A stretch of 8,737 nt of DNA from a bacterium. Lineage in GTDB: Bacteria; Desulfobacterota; GWC2-55-46. The stretch covers positions 1-8,737 of the forward strand of contig SCQA01000049.1 in assembly GCA_004298725.1 (NCBI GenBank), given 5' to 3'. The stretch's first letter is position 1, and every line of letters starts with the position of its first letter. Made by a program: the position numbers and the translations under genes. Of the stretch, positions 1 through 5,257 are shown in pieces. Under the pieces are notes generated by a model, which was not told the origin of the DNA, searched no databases, and worked only from the letters and a program-made list of their open reading frames with translations.

Positions 1-217
1 GGACCTGTTTTATAAAAATTCGCATCACAACGGCGCTAAGACAGTTTTAAAGCCCGTCTCAACGATAAAAATAAAAGCATACTTTCTATTTGACGAAAAT
101 ATCAATAAAATACAACCGGCACCTACTACAAAAAAAATTAACGCGTCTTCATGCCGATAAAAAGCGCAAACAAACCGTTAGACCGTGTAAACACACAAAC
201 AAGCGCGGCCAAACAAG

Positions 218-493
218 TTACGCCACGGCCTTTTGGGTATCCTGCACGCGGTAAAATTCTTGCATAACCTGCTCTTCAAGCGCAGTCCTTGTTGACTTGT
301 CAAGCGGATGAACGAGGTCTCTGTACGTGCCATCCTTCATCTTTTTAGCAGGCATTGCCACGAAGAATCCCGTTGTTCCCTTAATGACCTTCATATCCCT
401 TACGACAAAACAATCGTCAAGCTTAATTGTTACATAAGCCTTGAGCTTTTCGTCTCCATCCACCGGTAAAATCTTTATCTCAGTTATCTTCAT
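218..493 (-). CDS. spoVG: SpoVG family regulatory protein
   Basis: This 91-residue protein matches the whole SpoVG family, which is normally about 85 to 100 residues. It opens with MKITEIKI, followed by LKAYVTIKLDDCFVVRDMKV and the conserved FVAMPAKK, then DGTYRDLVHPL. SpoVG proteins are small cytoplasmic nucleic-acid-binding regulators, first known from septation and sporulation in Bacillus but common in bacteria that never sporulate. The open frame extends 16 codons further upstream to position 541, but the start at 493 is preferred: a strong GGAGG lies eight bases before this ATG, and the family begins here. The gene stands alone and is divergent from glgB. Its usual neighbour ispE is not next to it. 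The downstream 217 bases show no tRNA or clear terminator. Confidence 0.95.
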   Translation of the reverse strand: MKITEIKILPVDGDEKLKAYVTIKLDDCFVVRDMKVIKGTTGFFVAMPAKKMKDGTYRDLVHPLDKSTRTALEEQVMQEFYRVQDTQKAVA

Positions 494-552
494 CCTGATT
501 TCCTCCTCGTTGTTTGAGTGTTTAAAACCGGTTATCACCACTTGCCTTACTA

Positions 553-581
553 TCTATATTAAATTAAAACATACGCCGCAA
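553..581 (-). promoter_or_regulatory. Predicted sigma-70-type promoter for spoVG
   Basis: Read on the minus strand, TTGCGG (576-581) and TATAGA (553-558) are separated by exactly 17 bases, close to the housekeeping consensus. Transcription would begin near 546 and give a leader of about 50 bases before the spoVG start, with the GGAGG ribosome site inside it. This is a match by eye. Confidence 0.55.
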
Positions 582-905
582 CATTAATTGAGCAAGATAG
601 CTCTTAAAAAACCGCGCAAAACATATACTTGAAAAGCGGCTGTTTTTATTCAGAATTTTAATACTAAAAACAACTTTATATGCTCAAATAATTTATACTG
701 AATTAACTCTTAGTGACTAATACATTCTCTTAGCGAAATTATCGATTGCTTATCTATAGCAATAGCTAATGTATACTATATAAAAAATAAAATTTTATGT
801 CATATATACATGCAAGTAATATGCCAAACAAAAATCAGGAAAAAATGTGTTATAAAACAAATAATTAGATTTAGAATAATTATTTAAACTTTAATATGTA
901 ACTTT

Positions 906-934
906 ATGCACACTTTACTGTGCATGTTGTGCAT
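906..934. promoter_or_regulatory. Heptamer inverted plus direct repeat, possible operator
   Basis: ATGCACA (906-912) and TGTGCAT (919-925) form a perfect 7-base inverted repeat around a six-base spacer. A third exact copy, TGTGCAT (928-934), follows after two bases and runs into TTTTT. The layout resembles a binding site for a dimeric regulator with an added half site, about 135 bases upstream of glgB. It could also be a weak hairpin followed by T residues, but no gene ends nearby on this strand, so an operator is the more natural reading. The regulator is unknown. Confidence 0.35.
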
Positions 935-1011
935 TTTTATTAGTGCGAAGTATGGCCAACCTTATTCAAAATGTTCCGAGGCCTGTTATGCAGATTTCAA
1001 AAGCCTGTTTT

Positions 1012-1037
1012 TTGTGGTATATTTATTAGGTTATACT
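1012..1037 (+). promoter_or_regulatory. Weak candidate promoter for glgB
   Basis: TATACT at 1032-1037 is a good -10 hexamer about 30 bases before the glgB start. The best -35 candidates are TTGTGG at 1012-1017, only 14 bases away, or the T-rich run just before it, neither of which is convincing. If used, the leader would be about 25 bases and would include the AAAAGG ribosome site. Confidence 0.3.
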
Positions 1038-1068
1038 AATATTTACTGTTTTCTAAAAGGTTAATTTG

Positions 1069-2994
1069 ATGCCTTCCGATAAGCCAGAGAGCGTACTATA
1101 CGGCCATAGCCAAATTTCCGACCACGACATATACCTGTTCAAAGAAGGAAGCCACTTCAAGCTTTATCAAAAACTTGGCTCGCAGACCGGCAATGTAAAC
1201 GGCGTTGCTGGCACGCACTTCGCTTTATGGGCGCCAAATGCCGTTTGTGCGTCGGTAATAGGCGACTTTAACGCATGGGACGCGTCAACCCACCCTTTAC
1301 GCGTCCGCGACGACTGGTCCGGCATATGGGAAGGGTTTATACCCGGCATAGCAAAAGGGCATTTGTACAAATTTCATATTAAGTCGCGTTTTGGAGGTTT
1401 TATTGCCGACAAGGCCGACCCGTTCGCGCTGTGCACGGAGGCCCCGCCTAAGACGGCTTCGGTAGTATGGACGCCCGATTACAAATGGAGCGACAAAACA
1501 TGGATGCGCGGCCGACACAAATTCAACTCGCTTAAAAGCCCGATGTCTATTTACGAAGTTCATGCCGGCTCGTGGAAGCGGACTGACGGAAACAGATTTT
1601 TGAACTACCGCGAGCTTGCCCATGAGCTTGCCGCTTATGTGAAAGAGATGGGCTTTACGCATGTTGAGCTTTTACCTGTAATGGAGCATCCGTTTTACGG
1701 CTCATGGGGGTACCAAACGCTCGGTTACTTCGCGCCAAGCGCAAGGTACGGCTCGCCTGAAGATTTAATGTACTTAATTGACCATATGCACCAAAACAAC
1801 ATAGGCGTTATCCTTGACTGGGTTCCGTCGCATTTTCCGTCCGACGGCTTCGGCCTTGCCTTTTTCGACGGCACGCACCTGTATGAGCACGCGGACCCGA
1901 AAAAAGGCTTTCACCCTGACTGGGAAAGCTGCATATTCAACTACGGCAGAAACGAAGTACGCTCCTTTTTAATAAGCAGTGCGATGTATTGGCTTGAGAA
2001 GTTCCACGCCGACGGCTTGAGGGTAGACGCCGTGGCGTCAATGCTCTACCTTGACTATTCAAGGAAAGAAGGCGAATGGATACCTAACGAATACGGCGGA
2101 AGGGAGAATATAGAGGCTATAAACTTTCTTAAGCGGTTAAATGAAGTTGTTTACTCCGAGTTTCCCGACGTGCAGATGATGGCGGAAGAATCAACGGACT
2201 GGCCTATGGTATCAAAGCCGGTTCACCTTGGCGGTCTCGGCTTCGGCATGAAATGGAACATGGGCTGGATGCACGACACGCTTAAATACTTTGCAATTGA
2301 CCCGCTATTCAGAAAATACCATCACAACACCCTCACCTTCAGCATATGGTACGCGTTCAGCGAAAACTTCGCTCTGCCGCTATCTCACGATGAAGTCGTT
2401 CACGGCAAAGGCTCGCTAATAGGCAAAATGCCCGGGGACGCTTGGCAAAGGCACGCCAACCTGAGGCTACTTTACGGGTATATGTTCGCTCACCCTGGGA
2501 AAAAACTTATCTTCATGGGAGGAGAGTTCGCTCAGGTGAAAGAATGGGCGCACGACGAGAGCCTTGAATGGCACAGCCTGAGCTTCAAACACCACAGCGG
2601 CGTGCAACAATGGGTAAAAGACTTGAACTACCTCTACAAAACCGAAAAAGCGCTTTACGAGACGGACTTTGAGAACGACGCCTTTGAATGGATTGACTTT
2701 CGCAATTGGGAAGAGAGCGTAATAAGTTTCATTAGAAAAAACAGGGAAACAGGCGAAATGATACTTGTTGTATTCAACTTTACGCCGGCAATAAGGCACG
2801 CCTACAGGCTTGGCGCGCCTTGCAACGGCTACTGGACGGAAGTTTTAAACAGCGACGCGGACATATACGGCGGAAGCGGCACAGGCAACCTCGGCGGCGT
2901 GCTCGCTAAAGACACCGGAGCGCACAGCAGGCCTTACTCCCTGACAATAACCCTGCCACCTCTTAGCGCGCTGTTTTTCAAGCATGGACGATAG
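1069..2994 (+). CDS. glgB: 1,4-alpha-glucan branching enzyme (GlgB, GH13)
   Basis: This cytoplasmic enzyme cuts alpha-1,4-glucan and rejoins the piece as an alpha-1,6 branch, the last step of glycogen synthesis. The N-terminal CBM48 module (about residues 45-125) includes FALWAPNA and GDFNAWD. The GH13 barrel follows, with region I DWVPSHF near 250, region II GLRVDA holding the nucleophile Asp320, region III MAEES with the acid/base Glu373, and region IV LSHDEVVHGKGS with Asp441. All catalytic residues are intact, and a C-terminal all-beta domain ends in PPLSALFFK. At 641 residues it lacks the extra N-terminal domain of the E. coli enzyme and matches the shorter GlgB forms. A TTG directly precedes the chosen ATG, but the AAAAGG at eight bases favours the ATG. 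No other glycogen gene is adjacent, and I see no terminator after it. Confidence 0.97.
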   Translation: MPSDKPESVLYGHSQISDHDIYLFKEGSHFKLYQKLGSQTGNVNGVAGTHFALWAPNAVCASVIGDFNAWDASTHPLRVRDDWSGIWEGFIPGIAKGHLYKFHIKSRFGGFIADKADPFALCTEAPPKTASVVWTPDYKWSDKTWMRGRHKFNSLKSPMSIYEVHAGSWKRTDGNRFLNYRELAHELAAYVKEMGFTHVELLPVMEHPFYGSWGYQTLGYFAPSARYGSPEDLMYLIDHMHQNNIGVILDWVPSHFPSDGFGLAFFDGTHLYEHADPKKGFHPDWESCIFNYGRNEVRSFLISSAMYWLEKFHADGLRVDAVASMLYLDYSRKEGEWIPNEYGGRENIEAINFLKRLNEVVYSEFPDVQMMAEESTDWPMVSKPVHLGGLGFGMKWNMGWMHDTLKYFAIDPLFRKYHHNTLTFSIWYAFSENFALPLSHDEVVHGKGSLIGKMPGDAWQRHANLRLLYGYMFAHPGKKLIFMGGEFAQVKEWAHDESLEWHSLSFKHHSGVQQWVKDLNYLYKTEKALYETDFENDAFEWIDFRNWEESVISFIRKNRETGEMILVVFNFTPAIRHAYRLGAPCNGYWTEVLNSDADIYGGSGTGNLGGVLAKDTGAHSRPYSLTITLPPLSALFFKHGR

Positions 2995-3083
2995 ACGAGT
3001 GTGAAGAAAATAACGGTTCTTTAAGCAGTAGTGCGGATGTTTTCTGCCATCAGGAGATTGCACCTTACGGCACGATAAAATAG

Positions 3084-3106
3084 CGGTTATGGTTTACGGT
3101 TATGGT
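3084..3106. repeat. Short direct repeat after glgB
   Basis: CGGTTATGGT occurs at 3084-3093 and again at 3097-3106, a 13-base period with a TTA spacer. It lies in the short gap between the convergent glgB and DUF5615 genes. No function is evident. Confidence 0.5.
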
Positions 3107-3133
3107 CTTCGTTAGAGAAATCAGCCAAGGCGC

Positions 3134-3535
3134 TTAAAGAAAATCTATCGTGTATGAATCCAATCCATGCTTATGGCTCATCGCGTACTTTTTAAGGGCA
3201 GTGGCTATGCGGCTAAAACTGTCGCCCGGATGTGAATAAGGAACAATCAGCACGCCAAAGTGAGGCCTGCTTTCATTAAAAAACTGAAACGCAAGTTTGA
3301 TGAAGTCAGCACGGTTTCTTGTCACCATACAACGTTCTTGCAAGGACGCGTATTTTAGCTGTTCAATGTCGCTTGCCTGCAACATTCCAACGTCATGCGC
3401 GCAGGTAACGTCAATACCGGCCAGCCTTAATATCTCCGCAATCTTAGGACTCAAATCCTCGTCAAGGAAAGGGGTACGCTTACAGCGGTTCCACAACCTG
3501 CTTTTATAATGTTGGCAGGAGTTTACTCCTGCCAC
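3134..3535 (-). CDS. DUF5615 PIN-like protein with a remodelled 5' end
   Basis: The body matches DUF5615 PIN-like proteins, which are thought to be toxin-type nucleases. It has FLDEDLSPKIAEILR near residue 23, AGIDVTCAHDVGM near 39, SDIEQLKYASLQ near 55, VTRNRADFIKLA near 71, and the strand HFGVLIVP near 92. Acidic residues typical of the PIN fold are present (Asp25/Glu26/Asp27, Asp56, Asp77). The family normally starts only a few residues before LDED. Here no ATG exists in that place. The frame can only open from a GTG at 3535, which has no ribosome site and whose first codons are a perfect hairpin repeat, or from a TTG at 3496 with no spaced ribosome site. The usual DUF433 antitoxin partner is absent. 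It may be a decayed orphan or may use an unusual start. The family call is firmer than the start. Confidence 0.65.
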   Translation of the reverse strand: MAGVNSCQHYKSRLWNRCKRTPFLDEDLSPKIAEILRLAGIDVTCAHDVGMLQASDIEQLKYASLQERCMVTRNRADFIKLAFQFFNESRPHFGVLIVPYSHPGDSFSRIATALKKYAMSHKHGLDSYTIDFL

Positions 3536-3542
3536 ATCCTAC
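3514..3542 (-). repeat. REP-like hairpin A
   Basis: A perfect palindrome, GGCAGGAGTTTACTCCTGCC at 3514-3533, has nine-base arms and a two-base loop. Read on the minus strand it is preceded by GTAG (3542-3539). It overlaps the first codons of the longest DUF5615 frame. GTAG plus hairpin is the layout of REP elements. Confidence 0.6.
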
Positions 3543-3584
3543 GCTGGCGCCGTCAAGAGGAAACGCCTGATGGCACGGCAAAAC

Positions 3585-3646
3585 GTAGTGCGAGACTCAC
3601 GCCGGTTTGCATTTCAGGTTAGTCTCGCTTGTTGCAATCAAACCGG
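3585..3646 (+). repeat. REP-like hairpin B with long loop and second stem
   Basis: GTAG (3585-3588) is followed by arms GCGAGACT (3590-3597) and AGTCTCGC (3621-3628) around a 23-base loop. The outer sequence closely matches element D at 7040-7060, but with 21 extra bases in the loop. Inside the loop CCGGTTTG (3602-3609) is exactly complementary to CAAACCGG (3639-3646) downstream, so the two stems interlock as a pseudoknot would. Confidence 0.55.
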
Positions 3647-3661
3647 TATCAAGCAAAAACA

Positions 3662-3683
3662 CGAGGCGACCGCCTCGCGCTAC
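3662..3683 (-). repeat. REP-like hairpin C
   Basis: Arms CGAGGCG (3662-3668) and CGCCTCG (3671-3677) surround a two-base loop. Read on the minus strand the hairpin is preceded by GTAG (3683-3680) and followed by TGTTTTTG, so it could also stop transcription of the ribbon-helix-helix gene. It faces element B in the opposite orientation, as paired REPs do. Confidence 0.6.
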
Positions 3684-3705
3684 GTCAAAACGCCGCGTCA
3701 AAACG
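3683..3705. repeat. Short direct repeat next to hairpin C
   Basis: CGTCAAAACG occurs at 3683-3692 and at 3696-3705, a 13-base period, between hairpin C and the stop of the ribbon-helix-helix gene. It may be a remnant of repeat insertion. No function is evident. Confidence 0.45.
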
Positions 3706-3715
3706 TCTTCACAAT

Positions 3716-3922
3716 CTACGCGATCTTGCCCATGCGCGACAGGAAATCACCTACCGCCACTCTGACCATTGCGCTTAGCGTCCACCTCTGGCCGAGCTTT
3801 TCCTTATACTCGGCGGCAAGCTCCTTCAGCTTTTCTATCTGGTCTTCTTCGAGCGTAACGGAGAGCCTTTTAAGCTCCTCGTGGTGCAAGTCTTCTTCTT
3901 GGCCGTGCGCGTGCTTGGTCAT
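3716..3922 (-). CDS. Ribbon-helix-helix (CopG-like) DNA-binding protein
   Basis: This 68-residue protein has the ribbon-helix-helix layout: strand KRLSVTLE (about 18-25), first helix EDQIEKLKELAAEYKEKLG, a short turn, then second helix SAMVRVAVGDFLSRMG (about 50-65). Such proteins dimerise through the strands and bind operators, and many are antitoxins. The N-terminus is rich in His and acidic residues (His4, His6, His13, His14). The ATG begins only three bases after the LOG stop codon, with GAGGGG seven bases upstream lying inside the end of that gene, so the two are almost certainly co-transcribed and translationally coupled. It could regulate the LOG operon or be an antitoxin whose partner is lost. 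The sequence does not decide between these. Confidence 0.85.
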   Translation of the reverse strand: MTKHAHGQEEDLHHEELKRLSVTLEEDQIEKLKELAAEYKEKLGQRWTLSAMVRVAVGDFLSRMGKIA

Positions 3923-3925
3923 ATT

Positions 3926-4654
3926 TCAACCCCTCTTTTGGCGGTTGTTCTTTTTTAAAACCTTCGCTTTGCTTGCGGCTTTCGCCTCTTCTTCCAAGGC
4001 CTGCTGTATCAACTTGTCCTTTTTCTCTCTATGGCGGTTGATTATATCAAGAACTTCCTTTGGGTCGTCCGTAAGGTCAATCAGGTCAAGGTCTTCCTTG
4101 CTGATGGTCTTGTACTTAATCATCGTAGTACCCATGTAATCAAGAAGCGGCTTCCAGTACGCCTTGTCGAAAAGAATCAGCGGAAACGGAAAAATCTTGT
4201 GCGTTTGTATAAGCGTAAGCGCCTCGAAAAATTCGTCCATTGTGCCAAAACCGCCCGGCATGCAAACATAGCCTACGGCGTATTTGACGAACATGACTTT
4301 TCTCGCGAAGAAGTAGCGGAAGTGAAGCGCCCTGTTCTGGTACTTATTGGGCCTCTGCTCCATTGGAAGCACGATATTAAGCCCCACGGACTGGCCTCCG
4401 TTGACGCACGCGCCCTTGTTGGCCGCTTCCATTATGCCCGGCCCTCCGCCGGTTATTATGGAATATCCGTTCTTTGACAAAAGCTGTGAAACTTCCACCG
4501 TCTTCTTGTAATGTTTGCTCGTCTTCTGTATGCGCGCGGAACCGAATATGGAAACCGCCGGCCCTATATCCGAAAGCTCGTCAAACCCTTCGATGAATTC
4601 GCTCATTATGCGAAAAAGCCGCCACGTCTCTTTGCCTTTTAGATCTTCTACCAT
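3926..4654 (-). CDS. LOG family nucleoside 5'-monophosphate phosphoribohydrolase
   Basis: This 242-residue Rossmann-fold protein belongs to the LOG family (TIGR00730 type, often mislabelled lysine decarboxylase). LOG enzymes cleave the base from cytokinin or purine nucleoside monophosphates. The strand VSIFGSAR is near residue 34, GGGPGIMEAANKG is at 69-81, the Arg118-Lys119 pair follows in FARKVMFVKYA, and the signature PGGFGTMDE is at 133-141, so the active-site motifs are intact. The tail after residue 205 is charged, Lys-rich and probably helical, and extends past the usual fold. The start is supported by AGGAG seven bases upstream of the ATG. It sits between a toxin-antitoxin pair and a ribbon-helix-helix gene. 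The true substrate is unknown, and cytokinin is only the plant precedent. Confidence 0.92.
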   Translation of the reverse strand: MVEDLKGKETWRLFRIMSEFIEGFDELSDIGPAVSIFGSARIQKTSKHYKKTVEVSQLLSKNGYSIITGGGPGIMEAANKGACVNGGQSVGLNIVLPMEQRPNKYQNRALHFRYFFARKVMFVKYAVGYVCMPGGFGTMDEFFEALTLIQTHKIFPFPLILFDKAYWKPLLDYMGTTMIKYKTISKEDLDLIDLTDDPKEVLDIINRHREKKDKLIQQALEEEAKAASKAKVLKKNNRQKRG

Positions 4655-4681
4655 TTACAATCTCCTTATACCGCGGTATTG

Positions 4682-4921
4682 TCAGGCGCTCTTCCTGTAA
4701 TGCGAAGAATACCAATCAATAACCTGCCTGATCATCTTCTGATACGACGTATTGTGCTTTTTAGCCTCTTTCTTGAAAAACTCGACGCTCGATTTTTTCA
4801 AGGCTATCGTTACCTTCACGTTTTCTTCATTCAATATCAGCTTGTCCGGCGGTGGAAGAAAATCCTTGATGACTCTCAGCTCACCCATTGGTTCATCGGT
4901 ATATCTTGTTTTGGTCTTCAT
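4682..4921 (-). CDS. CopG/BrnA-type antitoxin of a type II toxin-antitoxin pair
   Basis: This 79-residue protein matches the CopG antitoxin family found beside BrnT toxins. It has the N-terminal KTRYTDEPMGELRVIKDFLPPPDKL segment that contacts the toxin, then a ribbon-helix-helix domain with strand VKVTIAL (35-41), helix KKSSVEFFKKEAKKHN, and second helix YQKMIRQVIDWYSSHY. Such antitoxins bind and neutralise the toxin and repress the operon. The ATG lies inside the last 29 bases of the toxin reading frame, the usual coupled arrangement, with an AAGGAAAG purine tract upstream. The frame is intact although the toxin frame is broken. Confidence 0.88.
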   Translation of the reverse strand: MKTKTRYTDEPMGELRVIKDFLPPPDKLILNEENVKVTIALKKSSVEFFKKEAKKHNTSYQKMIRQVIDWYSSHYRKSA

Positions 4922-5182
4922 AAATATTCTTTCCTTTTCTCCAATATCCGGCGCCGTAAATACGAATTACTTTACCCCTATTTGTGAATCTTACCGTCAT
5001 TATGCCAGCGCCCGCGCGGCCAATGCAATAAAACCGTTCTTCAGCAATACTGTGATTAATATCTTCCGCTATAATACGGTGCGGGTCTAAAAACGCCTGC
5101 TGAGCAAACGAAAAAAGACGCCATGCTTGGCTTGGTTTTCCCTGTCTTTGTCCGCATCCCATTCAAAGACGGCCTTACTCAA
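4893..5182 (-). pseudogene. brnT: BrnT family toxin, frameshifted
   Basis: BrnT toxins are small RelE-fold ribonucleases. The C-terminal part is open: SFAQQAFLDPHRIIAED, then EERFYCIGRAG, VRFTNRGKVIRIYGAGYWRKG and KNIYEDQ. The characteristic N-terminus FEWDADKDRENQAKHGV is also present but in another frame, from about 5182 to 5117. The two halves meet at a run of six A residues on the plus strand (5111-5116). A seventh base would rejoin them into a protein of about 96 residues with normal family spacing. Without it, translation of the N-terminal frame fails soon after KHGV, while the 89-residue frame from 5162 replaces the N-terminus with unrelated residues. A GAGG with an ATG at 5192 lies upstream but in a third frame, so the true start (perhaps TTG at 5182) is uncertain. 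This could be decay, slippage-based switching or a sequencing error. Confidence 0.75.
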
Positions 5183-5257
5183 CTGATAACATATAACTAC
5201 CTCAAAAAGCAATATAAATGTATGGGTATTTATATGGAGAAGCTTCACGGCCTTACC

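Larger units (their letters stand above)
494..1068. other. AT-rich divergent intergenic region between spoVG and glgB
   Basis: I see no gene in these 575 bases: stops are frequent in all frames and there is no recognisable protein or RNA fold. The left end holds the spoVG promoter and leader. The middle (about 600-900) is very AT-rich with several -10-like TATACT or TATAAT-like strings, for example at 772-777, none with a good -35 partner. CTCTTAG occurs twice 20 bases apart (707 and 727). A TGTGCAT heptamer array lies at 906-934, and a weak glgB promoter is near 1032. Together these look like a regulatory region serving two divergent genes. Confidence 0.7.

Noticed and set aside
2..160. Open frame of 52 codons entering from the left edge on the plus strand, ending at TAA 158-160
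   Set aside because: It is uninterrupted but I recognise no motif, its codon use is AT-rich unlike the neighbouring genes, and a short edge frame in AT-rich DNA can be open by chance. It could be a real C-terminus if the sequence to the left supports it.
1..217. Possible terminator or tRNA after spoVG
   Set aside because: There is a T-rich stretch on the minus strand near 140-125, but no stable stem before it. No cloverleaf could be drawn in this interval.
3514..3705. CRISPR array
   Set aside because: The repeats here differ in sequence, face alternating directions and have no regular spacer length, so they do not form an array.
3570..4139. Long plus-strand frame of 189 codons
   Set aside because: It is Ser/Phe-rich low-complexity translation antisense to the ribbon-helix-helix and LOG genes, both of which have clear family motifs, so it is a shadow.
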